The translations under genes and the position numbers were made by a program. 64,000 nucleotides of DNA from Thioalkalivibrio sp. ALJ21. Its GTDB lineage: Bacteria; Pseudomonadota; Gammaproteobacteria; Ectothiorhodospirales; Ectothiorhodospiraceae. Below the pieces are notes generated by a model. The model saw only the letters and a list, made by a program, of their open reading frames with translations, was not told the origin of the DNA and made no database searches. Location of the stretch: positions 353,209-417,208 of the forward strand of contig NZ_KB905156.1 of the NCBI RefSeq assembly GCF_000378605.1, in the 5' to 3' direction. Positions 20,240 through 31,402 of this stretch are shown here, one piece after another. Within the stretch, counting starts at the first letter, position 1. The number at the start of each line of letters is the position of its first letter.

Positions 20240-23200
20240 ATGCGACAGAACCAACTGAACGGCACCCTCTACCGCCCCGAATTCGAGCGCGACAACTGCG
20301 GCTTCGGCCTCATTGCGCACATGGACGGCGTAGCCAGCCACTGGGTGGTGGACACCGCGATCAAGGCCCTGGAACGCATGACCCACCGCGGCGCAATCGC
20401 CGCGGACGGCAAGACCGGCGACGGTTGCGGGCTGCTGATGAAGACCCCCGAGTCCTTCCTGCGCACCCTGGCCTCGGAGTCGAACATCGAACTGGCCGAG
20501 CGCTTCGCCGCCGGCATCGTGTTCATCAACCCGGACAAGATCGCCGAGACACGCGCCACCGTGGAGGGCGCGATCGAGCGCGGGCCGCTTACGCTTGCCG
20601 GCTGGCGCGAGGTCCCGGTCAACCCGGAAGACGCCTGTGGCGCCGAGGCCCTGAAGAGCCAGCCGCACATCCTGCAGGTGTTCATCAACGCCCCGGCGGA
20701 CATGGACGGCGACACCTTCGAGCGCGCACTGTTCGTGGTGCGCCGCCGCGCCGAGATCGCGATGGGCGACGACCCGGTGTTCTACGTGCCGAGCCTGTCC
20801 GCGCGCGTGGTCTCCTACAAGGGCCTGGTGATGCCGGAGAACCTGCCGGTGTTCTACCGCGACCTGCAGCGCCCGGAACTGGAGACCGCGATCTGCGTGT
20901 TCCACCAGCGCTTCTCCACCAACACCTTCCCGCAGTGGGGCCTGGCGCAGCCGTTCCGCTTCCTCGCCCACAACGGCGAGATCAACACTGTGCAGGGCAA
21001 CCGCAACTGGGCGGTCGCGCGCCAGCACAAGTTCGCCACCGAGAAGCTGCCGGAGCTGGCCGAGCTGGAGCCGCTGGTCAACCTGGAAGGCTCCGACTCG
21101 CAGAGCCTGGACAACATGCTGGAGGTCCTCCTGGCCGGCGGCATGGACCTGTTCCGCGCGATGCGCCTGCTGGTCCCGCCGGCGTGGCAGAACGTCGCGC
21201 ACATGGACTCCGACCTGCGCGCCTTCTACGAATACAACTCCATGCACATGGAGCCCTGGGATGGCCCGGCCGGGATCGTGCTGACCGACGGGCGCTATGC
21301 CGCCTGCACCCTGGACCGCAACGGCCTGCGCCCGGCGCGCTACGTGATCACGAAGGACCGCCACATCACCCTGGCCTCCGAGATCGGCGTGTACGACTAC
21401 GCCCCGGAGGACGTGGTCGCCAAGGGCCGCCTGAAGCCCGGGCAGATGCTGGCCGTGGATACCGAGTCCGGCGAGCTGCTGCAGCCCGAGGACGTCGACC
21501 GCATCAACCGCACGCGCCAGCCCTACCGCCAGTGGCTGCGCGCCCACGTGAAGCACCTGAAGAGCCAGCTGGACGACAACCAGCTGTTCTCCGGCGAGCC
21601 GATGCCGGCCGAGCGCCTGGAGACCTACGAAAAGCTGTTCGACGTGACCTTCGAGGAGCGCGATCAGATCCTGCGCGTGCTGGCCGAGGCCGGTCAGGAG
21701 GCCGTGGGCTCGATGGGGGACGACACCCCGTTCGCCGTGCTCTCCAGCCACACCCGCTCGCTGTTCGACTACTTCCGCCAGCAGTTCGCCCAGGTCACCA
21801 ACCCGGCGATCGACCCGCTGCGCGAGAGCATCGTGATGTCGCTGGAGACCTGCTTCGGCCGCGAGCAGAACCTGTTCGAGGAGACCCCGGACCACGCCCA
21901 CCGCCTGGTATCCGACTCCCCGGTGCTGTCCGAGGCCAAGTTCCGCGAACTGTGCAACCAGACCGAAGACGCCTTCCGCGTCGAGCGCATGGACCTCAAC
22001 TACGACGTCCATACCGGCTCCCTGGAAGACGCCGTGAAGGCCCTGACCGCCAACGCAGTCGAGGCCGTGCGCGGCGGTGCCGTGGTGCTGGTGCTGTCGG
22101 ACCGCGGCATCGACCCGGAACGCCGCCCGATCCCGGCCGCGCTGGCCGTGGGCGCGGTGCATCACGCGCTGATCCGCGCCAAGCTGCGCACCGACGCGAA
22201 CATCGTCGCCGAGACCGCCACCGTGCGCGACCCGCACCACTTCGCGGTCCTGCTCGGGTACGGCGCCACCGCGATCTACCCGTACCTGGCCTACTCCGCC
22301 CTGCACGGCATGTGCGAGTCCGGCGAGATCCCGAACGCCGACCCGCTGACCCTGGCGCAGAACTACCGCCGCGGCATCAACAAGGGCCTGTTCAAGATCC
22401 TGTCGAAGATGGGCATCTCCACCATCGCCAGCTACCGCGGCGCGCAGCTGTTCGAGATCGTCGGCCTGGCCGACGAGGTCGTGGACACCTGCTTCACCGG
22501 CACCACCAGCCGCATCAAGGGCACCCGCTTCGCCGATATCGAGGCGGACCTGGAGACGCTGTCCAGGCGCGCCTGGAACCCGCGCAAGAGCGCCGGCCAG
22601 GGTGGCCTGCTGAAGTACGTCCACGGTGGCGAGTACCACGCCTACAACCCGGACGTGATCCAGACCCTGCACCGCGCGGTGCAGTCCGGCGACTACGGCG
22701 TGTACAAGGAATATGCGGACCTGGTGAACGAGCGCCCGGTGACCGTGCTGCGCGACCTGCTGAAGGTCCGCGACGACATCGAGCCGATCGCGCTCGACGA
22801 GGTCGAGTCCGAGGCCGAGATCCTGCCGCGTTTCGACTCCGCCGGCATGAGCCTGGGCGCGCTGTCGCCGGAGGCCCACGAGGCCCTGGCCACCGCGATG
22901 AACCGCCTGGGCGGGCGCTCCAACTCCGGCGAGGGCGGCGAGGCCGTCTCCCGCTACGGCACCGAGCGCATGTCCAAGATCAAGCAGGTGGCCTCCGGCC
23001 GCTTCGGCGTGACCCCGCACTACCTGGTCAACGCCGAGGTGCTGCAGATCAAGGTCGCCCAGGGCGCGAAGCCCGGCGAGGGCGGCCAGCTGCCCGGCCA
23101 CAAGGTCAACAAGATGATCGCGGAGCTGCGCTATTCGAATCCGGGCGTCGCCCTGATCTCGCCGCCGCCGCACCACGACATCTACTCCATCGAGGACCTG

Positions 23201-24703
23201 GCGCAGCTGATCTTTGACCTCAAGCAGGTCAATCCGGATGCGCTGGTCTCGGTGAAGCTCGTCTCCGAGGCCGGGGTCGGTACGATCGCCGCCGGCGTGG
23301 CCAAGGCCTACGCCGACCTGATCACCATCTCCGGTTACGACGGCGGCACTGGTGCCAGCCCGCTGACCTCGGTGAAGTACGCCGGCACCCCGTGGGAGTT
23401 GGGCCTGACCGAGACCCACGCGACCCTGCGCGGCAACGACCTGCGCGACAAGGTGCGCCTGCAGACCGATGGCGGCCTGAAGACCGGGCTCGACGTGATC
23501 AAGGCGGCGATCCTGGGTGCCGAGAGCTTCGGCTTCGGTACCGGTCCGATGGTCGCGCTGGGCTGCAAGTACCTGCGCATCTGCCACCTGAACAACTGCG
23601 CAACGGGTGTCGCCACGCAGGACAAGGTGCTGCGCATGAACCACTTCATCGGCCTGCCCGAAATGGTCATGCACTACTTCCAGTTCGTCGCCCGCGAGAC
23701 CCGCGAATGGATGGCGAAGCTGGGCGTGCGCAGCCTGACGGATCTGATCGGCCGCACCGATCTGCTGGAGATCCTGCCGGGCGAGACGCCGAAGCAGCAG
23801 CACCTGGACCTGAACGGCCTGCTGGCCAGCGGCGATCTCGACGACAAGCCGCGCTTCTGCAAGGAGCCGAAGAACGAGCCGTTCGACAAGGGCGAGCTGG
23901 CCGAGAAGATGGTCGCCGAGATGCTCGAGGCGATCGAGAACAAAGCCGGTGGCAAGTACCGTTTCGACGTCGCCAATACCGACCGCTCGATCGGCGCGCG
24001 GCTGTCCGGCGAGATCGCCAAGCGTCACGGCAACCAGGGCATGTCCGATGCCCCGATCACCGTGCGCATGAAGGGCACGGCCGGGCAGAGCTTCGGCGTC
24101 TGGAACGCCGGCGGCCTGCACCTGTACCTGGAAGGCGATGCCAACGACTACGTCGGCAAGGGCATGACCGGCGGCAAGCTGGTGATCCGTCCGCCGGAAG
24201 GCTCGGGCTTCGCCAGCCAGGACACCACCATCATGGGCAACACCTGCCTGTATGGCGCGACCGGCGGCAAGCTGTTCGCCGCCGGCCAGTGCGGCGAACG
24301 CTTCGGGGTGCGCAACTCCGGCGCGATCGCCGTGGTGGAAGGCATCGGCGACCACGGCTGCGAGTACATGACCGGCGGCGTGATGGTGGTGCTGGGCAAC
24401 ACCGGCATCAACTTCGGTGCGGGCATGACCGGCGGCTTCGCGTTCGTGCTGGACCGGGAGAACGACTTCCCGGACCGCATCAACAACGAGCTGATCGACC
24501 TGCACCGCCTCGACACCGAGGACATGGAGGCGCACCGCAACTATCTCGAGGAACTCATCACCGAGTTCGTGCACGAGACCGACAGCGCCTGGGGCCGCGA
24601 GATCCTCGAGCAGTTCGACCACTACCAGGGCTCGTTCTGGCTGGTGAAGCCCAAGGCCTCCGAACTCCGGGGCCTGCTGGCCAACCTGCGCCAGGCCGCC
24701 TGA
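20240..24703 (+). CDS. gltB: Glutamate synthase (NADPH) large subunit
   Basis: 1487 residues from the ATG at 20240, with a GGAG ribosome site 8 bases upstream. A short propeptide precedes Cys20 ([13 protein letters not shown]), the Ntn-type glutaminase nucleophile. The class II amidotransferase domain is followed by a central domain and the FMN/3Fe-4S synthase domain ([31 protein letters not shown], and [12 protein letters not shown]-like cysteines at [12 protein letters not shown]). The C-terminal GXGXG repeat domain ends it. It forms glutamate from glutamine and 2-oxoglutarate. Its partner gltD is 5.5 kb away in the opposite orientation. A terminator follows. Confidence 0.97.
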   Translation: MRQNQLNGTLYRPEFERDNCGFGLIAHMDGVASHWVVDTAIKALERMTHRGAIAADGKTGDGCGLLMKTPESFLRTLASESNIELAERFAAGIVFINPDKIAETRATVEGAIERGPLTLAGWREVPVNPEDACGAEALKSQPHILQVFINAPADMDGDTFERALFVVRRRAEIAMGDDPVFYVPSLSARVVSYKGLVMPENLPVFYRDLQRPELETAICVFHQRFSTNTFPQWGLAQPFRFLAHNGEINTVQGNRNWAVARQHKFATEKLPELAELEPLVNLEGSDSQSLDNMLEVLLAGGMDLFRAMRLLVPPAWQNVAHMDSDLRAFYEYNSMHMEPWDGPAGIVLTDGRYAACTLDRNGLRPARYVITKDRHITLASEIGVYDYAPEDVVAKGRLKPGQMLAVDTESGELLQPEDVDRINRTRQPYRQWLRAHVKHLKSQLDDNQLFSGEPMPAERLETYEKLFDVTFEERDQILRVLAEAGQEAVGSMGDDTPFAVLSSHTRSLFDYFRQQFAQVTNPAIDPLRESIVMSLETCFGREQNLFEETPDHAHRLVSDSPVLSEAKFRELCNQTEDAFRVERMDLNYDVHTGSLEDAVKALTANAVEAVRGGAVVLVLSDRGIDPERRPIPAALAVGAVHHALIRAKLRTDANIVAETATVRDPHHFAVLLGYGATAIYPYLAYSALHGMCESGEIPNADPLTLAQNYRRGINKGLFKILSKMGISTIASYRGAQLFEIVGLADEVVDTCFTGTTSRIKGTRFADIEADLETLSRRAWNPRKSAGQGGLLKYVHGGEYHAYNPDVIQTLHRAVQSGDYGVYKEYADLVNERPVTVLRDLLKVRDDIEPIALDEVESEAEILPRFDSAGMSLGALSPEAHEALATAMNRLGGRSNSGEGGEAVSRYGTERMSKIKQVASGRFGVTPHYLVNAEVLQIKVAQGAKPGEGGQLPGHKVNKMIAELRYSNPGVALISPPPHHDIYSIEDLAQLIFDLKQVNPDALVSVKLVSEAGVGTIAAGVAKAYADLITISGYDGGTGASPLTSVKYAGTPWELGLTETHATLRGNDLRDKVRLQTDGGLKTGLDVIKAAILGAESFGFGTGPMVALGCKYLRICHLNNCATGVATQDKVLRMNHFIGLPEMVMHYFQFVARETREWMAKLGVRSLTDLIGRTDLLEILPGETPKQQHLDLNGLLASGDLDDKPRFCKEPKNEPFDKGELAEKMVAEMLEAIENKAGGKYRFDVANTDRSIGARLSGEIAKRHGNQGMSDAPITVRMKGTAGQSFGVWNAGGLHLYLEGDANDYVGKGMTGGKLVIRPPEGSGFASQDTTIMGNTCLYGATGGKLFAAGQCGERFGVRNSGAIAVVEGIGDHGCEYMTGGVMVVLGNTGINFGAGMTGGFAFVLDRENDFPDRINNELIDLHRLDTEDMEAHRNYLEELITEFVHETDSAWGREILEQFDHYQGSFWLVKPKASELRGLLANLRQAA

Positions 24704-24727
24704 CCCACCACCCGGCGGAACGCAGAT

Positions 24728-24757
24728 ACGGGCCCCTCACGGGGCCCGTTTCATTTT
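24728..24757 (+). terminator. Rho-independent terminator after gltB
   Basis: A perfect 9-bp stem ACGGGCCCC/GGGGCCCGT with loop TCAC, followed by TTCATTTT, 25 bp after the gltB stop. It should isolate gltB from dnaG. Confidence 0.85.
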
Positions 24758-24771
24758 CAGTGCCGAAAACC

Positions 24772-24866
24772 CGTCATTGCGAGCGCAGCGAAGCAATCTC
24801 CAGAAACTGCCACCAGAACACCGCATCTAGCGATTGCTTCGTCGCCCAAGGCTCCTCGCAATGACG
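24772..24866. repeat. Dispersed palindrome of the CGTCATTGCGAG family
   Basis: The arms read CGTCATTGCGAG at the left and CTCGCAATGACG at the right, with inner inverted segments around GAAGCAATCTC and GATTGCTTCGTC. This kind of palindromic repeat is widespread in proteobacterial genomes. A diverged relative lies at about 59362-59456. It occupies the gltB/dnaG junction, one of two putative inversion breakpoints. Confidence 0.82.
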
Positions 24867-24939
24867 TGTTGCGGCCCAACGCTGGGCTATCATGCGAACC
24901 TGACGACGAGCACACCCCCGAGGAATAGCCGGCGACACC

Positions 24940-26724
24940 ATGGCAGGTCTCATCCCCCAGGCATTCATCGACGAGCTGCTTGAGCGCAGCGATATCGTCG
25001 AGGTGATCCAGCGCCGCGTGAGCCTGAAGAAGGCCGGGCGCGAGTTCGCCGCCTGCTGTCCGTTCCACGGCGAGAAGACGCCGTCGTTCTATGTCTCCCC
25101 ACAAAAGCAGTTCTACCACTGCTTCGGCTGCGGGGCGCACGGCACCGCCATCAGCTTCCTGATGGAATACGAGAACCTGAGCTTCCCCGAGGCAGTCGAG
25201 CAGCTGGCCGAACAGGCCGGGCTGGAAGTGCCGCGCGAGGCCGGAGCGGACGATAAACGCGAGGCCCACGCGCCGCTGTACGAGGCCCTGAACGCGGCCG
25301 CCGACTACTTCGTGCAGCAGCTGCGCCAGACGCCGAAGGCCGTCGAGTACCTGAAGAACCGCGGCATCGACGGCGCCACCGCCCGCGACTACCAGATCGG
25401 CTGGGCCCCGCCCTCGGGCCTGCTCGAGACACTCCAACCACGTTTCACCCCGCAGCAGCTGGTGGATGCCGGACTGGCCGCACGACGCGACGACGGCGGC
25501 ATCCGCGAGCGCTTTCGCGCGCGCATCATGTTCCCGATCCGCGACCGGCGCGGGCGCATCACCGGCTTCGGCGGGCGCCTGATCGAGGACGGCGAGCCGA
25601 AGTACCTGAACAGCCCGGAGAGCGAGGTCTTCCACAAGGGACAGACCATCTACGGCCTGTTCGAGGCCCGCAAGGCCAGCACCCGGCTGGATGACATCGT
25701 GGTGGTCGAGGGCTACATGGACGTGGTCGGGCTGGCGCGCGCCGGTTTTCGTCGCGCGGTGGCCTGCATGGGCACCGCGCTGACCCGCGCCCACCTGGAC
25801 AGCCTGTTCCGCCAGGTCTCGCGCATCACACTGTGCTTCGATGGCGACGCCGCGGGCCGCCGGGCGGCCTGGCGCTCGCTGGCCGAGGCCCTGCCCGCGA
25901 TCCAGGGCCTGCGCGAGGTGCGCGTGCTGTTTCTGCCCGAGGGCGACGACCCCGACAGCCTGGTCCTGCGCGATGGTCTCGCCGGCTGGGAGGAACGCCT
26001 AGCCGGTGCCCTGCCCCTGTCCGAGACGCTTGTCCGGCTACTGCGCGAGGAACACCCGACCGACACCGCCGAAGGCCGCACCCGCTTCGCGCATGCCGCG
26101 ATGAAGCTGGTCGCCACCACCCGTGACCCGCTGTTCCGCGACCAGCTGGTCGAGCGTGTCGCTCAGGAGACCCACCTGAGCCCGGAGCGGCTGGGTGAGC
26201 AACTGCGCGAGGCCGAGGACGGGAACGCCCGTGCGACGGGCCCGGCCTCTACACCAACGGACATCCCCGAGGCACCAGCCGCCGAGCCGGCGGGCGCTGC
26301 GCCGGAGACACCCTCCGCCCTGTGGGGGGCGCTGCTTGCGCGCATCCTGCAGCACCCCGAGCTCGAGTGGTCCCAGTCCGAACTGGCCGACCTCACGGCC
26401 TTCCCCGGCACCGCCGCGCAAACGCTGGGCAAGCTGCTCACGGCCCTGCAAGAGCGCCCCGGCTGCAGCAGCGCCCATCTGCTGGAACGCTTCCGTGATG
26501 ATCGCCACTTCAACCGCCTGCAGGCCCTGGCCGCCCGGGAACTTGGCGATGGCGACCCGAAGGTGACCCAGCAGGTGGCCATGGACTGTGCCCGCCAGCT
26601 CCTGCTGCAGCAGGCACGCACGCGGATTCGTGAACTCACTCGCGCAGACGGCGGGCTCGCTACGGAACAACGCGAGGAACTCGCGCGTCTTACTGCATTA
26701 CTGCAGAAGACAAACACCGGTTAG
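24940..26724 (+). CDS. dnaG: DNA primase
   Basis: 594 residues. The CHC2 zinc-binding domain is seen in CCPFHGEKTPSFYVS and FHCFGC-type FYHCFGCGAHG (about residues 38-66). The RNA polymerase core with TOPRIM motifs follows (VVEGYMDVVGLARAG, CFDGDAAGRRA, about 255-320), then a C-terminal DnaB-binding domain. It synthesises Okazaki primers. Normally it follows rpsU-yqeY; here gltB, a terminator and a palindrome lie upstream. rpoD follows with a 200-bp spacer. Confidence 0.97.
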   Translation: MAGLIPQAFIDELLERSDIVEVIQRRVSLKKAGREFAACCPFHGEKTPSFYVSPQKQFYHCFGCGAHGTAISFLMEYENLSFPEAVEQLAEQAGLEVPREAGADDKREAHAPLYEALNAAADYFVQQLRQTPKAVEYLKNRGIDGATARDYQIGWAPPSGLLETLQPRFTPQQLVDAGLAARRDDGGIRERFRARIMFPIRDRRGRITGFGGRLIEDGEPKYLNSPESEVFHKGQTIYGLFEARKASTRLDDIVVVEGYMDVVGLARAGFRRAVACMGTALTRAHLDSLFRQVSRITLCFDGDAAGRRAAWRSLAEALPAIQGLREVRVLFLPEGDDPDSLVLRDGLAGWEERLAGALPLSETLVRLLREEHPTDTAEGRTRFAHAAMKLVATTRDPLFRDQLVERVAQETHLSPERLGEQLREAEDGNARATGPASTPTDIPEAPAAEPAGAAPETPSALWGALLARILQHPELEWSQSELADLTAFPGTAAQTLGKLLTALQERPGCSSAHLLERFRDDRHFNRLQALAARELGDGDPKVTQQVAMDCARQLLLQQARTRIRELTRADGGLATEQREELARLTALLQKTNTG

Positions 26725-26924
26725 GCTCCCCCGAAGTGCGCCCATCGAAGGCCGTAACTCATTGAAATCGAAAAACCTGCCCCCAGATCTCTTGTCGGGA
26801 TTTCCGTGACCCGACAGAGGGTTTGGCGGGCGAATCCCGGCAATATAAGAATCTTCTGCTACAATGTAGGATTGATTTTTCTACGACCCATTCAGCGACC
26901 CAGGCACCTCGGAGTACGACGTCA

Positions 26925-28814
<1,890 letters not shown>

Positions 28815-28820
28815 CCGGCC

Positions 28821-28840
28821 TTCCGGCCGAACGGCCGGAA
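28821..28840 (+). terminator. Hairpin after rpoD
   Basis: Perfect 9-bp inverted repeat TTCCGGCCG/CGGCCGGAA separated by two bases, starting 7 bp after the rpoD stop. No T-run follows, so it may stabilise the 3' end rather than terminate. Confidence 0.5.
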
Positions 28841-28879
28841 CCTGCCCTGCCGATGCGGCGCCATCTCTCCCTTTCCGGG

Positions 28880-28885
28880 TAGAAT
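28880..28885 (+). promoter_or_regulatory. -10 element for the tRNA-Ile2 gene
   Basis: TAGAAT, followed by a GC-rich discriminator (GGCGCCGC), lies 33 bases upstream of the tRNA. No clear -35 is visible. A GC-rich discriminator is typical of stringently controlled stable-RNA promoters. Confidence 0.5.
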
Positions 28886-28918
28886 GGCGCCGCAGTCGTT
28901 TGTACCCTCCCCGATTAC

Positions 28919-28995
<77 letters not shown>

Positions 28996-29111
28996 CTCGC
29001 TTGCGCTCGCGCTGGGCGGGTCGGACTATTCCAGTCGCGCGCCTGCCGGCGCACGCCGTTCCGGCCTCGCGAAGCCGTGCTTCGCGCCGCTGCGCGGCCG
29101 ACCTCCACCCA

Positions 29112-29128
29112 ACCGGGCCCACCACTCG
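29112..29128 (+). repeat. 17-bp direct repeat of the tRNA-Ile2 3' end
   Basis: ACCGGGCCCACCACTCG at 29112-29128 is identical to 28983-28999, which is the 3' end of the tRNA plus four flanking bases. The 112 bp between the repeats is GC-rich and contains no gene. tRNA 3'-end duplications are typical traces of integrase attachment sites, but no integrase is present, so this could be a fossil attachment site or a decayed second tRNA copy. Confidence 0.7.
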
Positions 29129-29170
29129 AACCCTTGCTTGCAGCACGGGGGCATTCCAGTGCCGTTGCGG

Positions 29171-29599
29171 TCAGGCCGCCTCGGCAGTGACGAGGCCTCG
29201 CTGAAGGTCAACGGTGATCCGTTGGCCCTCGATGACCGTGGCGCAGGCCAGCAGGAAGATCTCCACGAACTCGTTGCGCTCCTCCTCCGGCATCTCCGAG
29301 GAGGTGTTGGAGGCATTAAAGGTACCGAACATGGTGTCGTGGGCGCCGGCCGAATACAGGATCAGCCGCTGCATGGCGGCCTGGTCGTCCGGCGATGGCG
29401 CGGCGGTATCCAGGACCGGCTCGTCCAGTTTCTGCTTGATCGTGGAATAGAGATGGAACAGATATTCCGCCGCGCTCTGGCGACCCCGCCGATCCTGCAG
29501 GGTGAAGTTGGCCGAAACTGCCTGGCCACTGCGAGCGCGCAGGACGATGTGCTTCGGCTCGGGCTGATCGTCGGCGTACGGATTCAGGATGTTGGCCAC
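29171..29599 (-). CDS. Conserved hypothetical protein
   Basis: 142 residues from a GTG at 29599 with a GGAGACATC ribosome site. It is soluble, acidic and mostly helical, and includes ASNTSSEMPEEERNEFVEIF and a C-terminal ITVDLQRGLVTAEAA. I recognise no domain and no catalytic motif. It is transcribed toward the tRNA gene. Confidence 0.6.
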   Translation of the reverse strand: MANILNPYADDQPEPKHIVLRARSGQAVSANFTLQDRRGRQSAAEYLFHLYSTIKQKLDEPVLDTAAPSPDDQAAMQRLILYSAGAHDTMFGTFNASNTSSEMPEEERNEFVEIFLLACATVIEGQRITVDLQRGLVTAEAA

Positions 29600-29850
29600 G
29601 ATGTCTCCAGCGGGGTTGGACAGATGGCGGGCCAGAGTACGAGACCACCTGCGAGATTTCCATGACGCCCCCGCCAGCTATGTAGCTATCCACTGTGAGG
29701 GATGCGCAGCAATGCTGGGCCGGCCTCTACCCAACCCGGCTCGCCCGCTCACACACCTCGACGAAGGGACTTGAAGGGGCTCGCCCCTACTGGCACGTTT
29801 CAAGTCAAAATCGTGTTCGTGCCGAGTCCGGCCACTAGTGGAGCACCACG
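29600..29850. other. Intergenic region without recognised gene
   Basis: 251 bp between divergent genes. It contains a small hairpin GGGGCTCGCCCC at about 29777-29788. It presumably holds promoters for both neighbours, but no clear -35/-10 pair is seen. Confidence 0.4.
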
Positions 29851-30663
29851 ATGGCGAAATCCGTTTTGATGTGTCGACCGGAATATTTCGCCATCCACTA
29901 TGAGATCAACCCCTGGATGGACCTTGAGTGTCCCGTGTGTCCGGAGACCGCGACCCGGCAATGGGAGGCCCTTTATCAGCTGTATACGGAGACCCTTGGC
30001 TGGGAGGTCCACCTGATCCCGCCCGTCGAGGGGTTTCCGGACATGGTCTTCACGGCCAACGGCGCGCTCGTCGTGGATGACAAGGTGGCACTGCCCACCT
30101 TTCGGCACCCTGAGCGTCAGGGCGAGACCTGGTGGTTCGAAAGCTGGCTGCGCGAACAAGGGTTCACGGCGCTCTACCAGCCCCGCCACGATTTCGAGGG
30201 CGAAGGGGATGCGCTGATTTGGAACGATACACTCTTCGCCGGCTACCCCTGGCGCAGTGATCAGGCGGCACACGCCGAGCTCGCGTCGTTTCTGGATCTG
30301 GAAGTCGTCAGCCTGCAGTTAACCGATGCCCGCTTCTACCACCTCGACACAGCTTTCACGGTGGTCGACCGCCAAACCGTTGCGCTCTATCCACCCGCCT
30401 TTACCCAAGAGAGCCTGGAGGCGGTACGGCATCGTGTGCCCAATGTGATCGAGGCGGACGAGGCCGATGCGCTGGCTTACGGCCTCAATGCGGTGAGTGA
30501 TGGCGAACGAATCGTCCTGAGCGACCGGGCCGCGGGGCTCGCCGAACGCTACCGACAGCATGGCATGGAGGTATACCCCGTCGCGATCGACGAATTTCAG
30601 AAATCCGGTGGCGGCATGAAGTGCATGACACTGGACCTCAGAGGGAGACTACAAAGCCGATAA
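29851..30663 (+). CDS. Amidinotransferase/dimethylarginine dimethylaminohydrolase-like protein
   Basis: 270 residues. The pentein-fold signatures are present: PDMVFTANGALV with its substrate-binding residues, EGEGDAL (acidic catalytic loop), FYHLDTAF with the catalytic His near residue 167, and SGGGMKCMTLDL with the nucleophilic Cys near residue 260. The family hydrolyses or transfers the guanidino group of arginine derivatives. Dimethylarginine hydrolysis is the usual annotation, but the substrate cannot be read from sequence. ATG at 29851 with a GGAG ribosome site. It converges on nrdJb. Confidence 0.82.
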   Translation: MAKSVLMCRPEYFAIHYEINPWMDLECPVCPETATRQWEALYQLYTETLGWEVHLIPPVEGFPDMVFTANGALVVDDKVALPTFRHPERQGETWWFESWLREQGFTALYQPRHDFEGEGDALIWNDTLFAGYPWRSDQAAHAELASFLDLEVVSLQLTDARFYHLDTAFTVVDRQTVALYPPAFTQESLEAVRHRVPNVIEADEADALAYGLNAVSDGERIVLSDRAAGLAERYRQHGMEVYPVAIDEFQKSGGGMKCMTLDLRGRLQSR

Positions 30664-30684
30664 TCAAGATTCCCATTCCTCGCT

Positions 30685-31383
30685 CTAGCACTTCGAGTAG
30701 CCGCAGTCGCGGCAGGTGGGGCAGCCGTCGATGATCTCGAGATGGCCATCGCACTGCGGGCAGGGGGCAGCGGCTGTGGCCACCGGGTGCGGGGCCTCCA
30801 GGATGGCGGAGGCCTCCGGGGTTCCCCTGTCGCGGTAGGCGGCGACCAGTTCGCGTAGCGGGCGGGGGTGACCGTCGGGATCCAGGAAGCCGCGGCGCTG
30901 GAGGATACGCTGCAGCGCGTGGGCGATCGCGGCAACCTCGGAGGGGTGGTAAAGCGGTTTTCCGTATTCGTTTTCGCCGCAGCGGACCGGGCCGCGGTCC
31001 CAGGTGACTTTGCGCAGGTCGCGCAGGGCGCGAGCGGCGTAGCCGCCACGGGCCGCCAGCGACAGGCTGCGCATGGTGGCGGAGATCCACTGGTAGGACT
31101 CGGAGTGCTGCCCGGTGGGCAGGAAGAACTCGATCGGGCGCTCGATGGTTACACGTTCGCCGCTGACCGTGCCGGAGACGGCCACAAAGCTGACCACCAG
31201 ATAGACGGTCTGCGGCCCGTCCTGGGTCCAGTAGCGCACCTTCTCGGTGACCGACTCGAGTTCGCCCTCGGGGCGCGACGGGATGCGCTTGCCCAGCGGA
31301 TGATCGTCACTGCCGGGCGCGCCCTCACCCTGCGGGGTGTCCGAGCGGCGAAAGGCGATGATGGGCTGGTCGATCCGGTGCAT
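30685..31383 (-). CDS. nrdJb: Adenosylcobalamin-dependent ribonucleotide reductase, C-terminal subunit NrdJb
   Basis: 232 residues. It begins MHRIDQPIIAFRRSDTPQGE and ends with a cysteine-rich tail (CPQCDGHLEIIDGCPTCRDC). The tail cysteines should re-reduce the active-site disulfide of NrdJa, and the Zn-like pairs may bind a metal. Pseudomonas aeruginosa has the same split class II enzyme (NrdJa plus NrdJb). The gene starts 19 bp after nrdJa. Confidence 0.87.
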   Translation of the reverse strand: MHRIDQPIIAFRRSDTPQGEGAPGSDDHPLGKRIPSRPEGELESVTEKVRYWTQDGPQTVYLVVSFVAVSGTVSGERVTIERPIEFFLPTGQHSESYQWISATMRSLSLAARGGYAARALRDLRKVTWDRGPVRCGENEYGKPLYHPSEVAAIAHALQRILQRRGFLDPDGHPRPLRELVAAYRDRGTPEASAILEAPHPVATAAAPCPQCDGHLEIIDGCPTCRDCGYSKC

Positions 31384-31402
31384 CGTGTCCTCCCCGACGG
31401 CG

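Noticed and set aside
20234-24622. A 1462-codon open frame antisense to gltB, and similar long antisense frames such as 45885-48080 and 42871-44532 (minus) and 31337-33502 (plus)
   Set aside because: They lie opposite well-supported genes, follow the codon-position bias of GC-rich DNA, and encode Leu/Val/Gln/His-rich sequences without domains.
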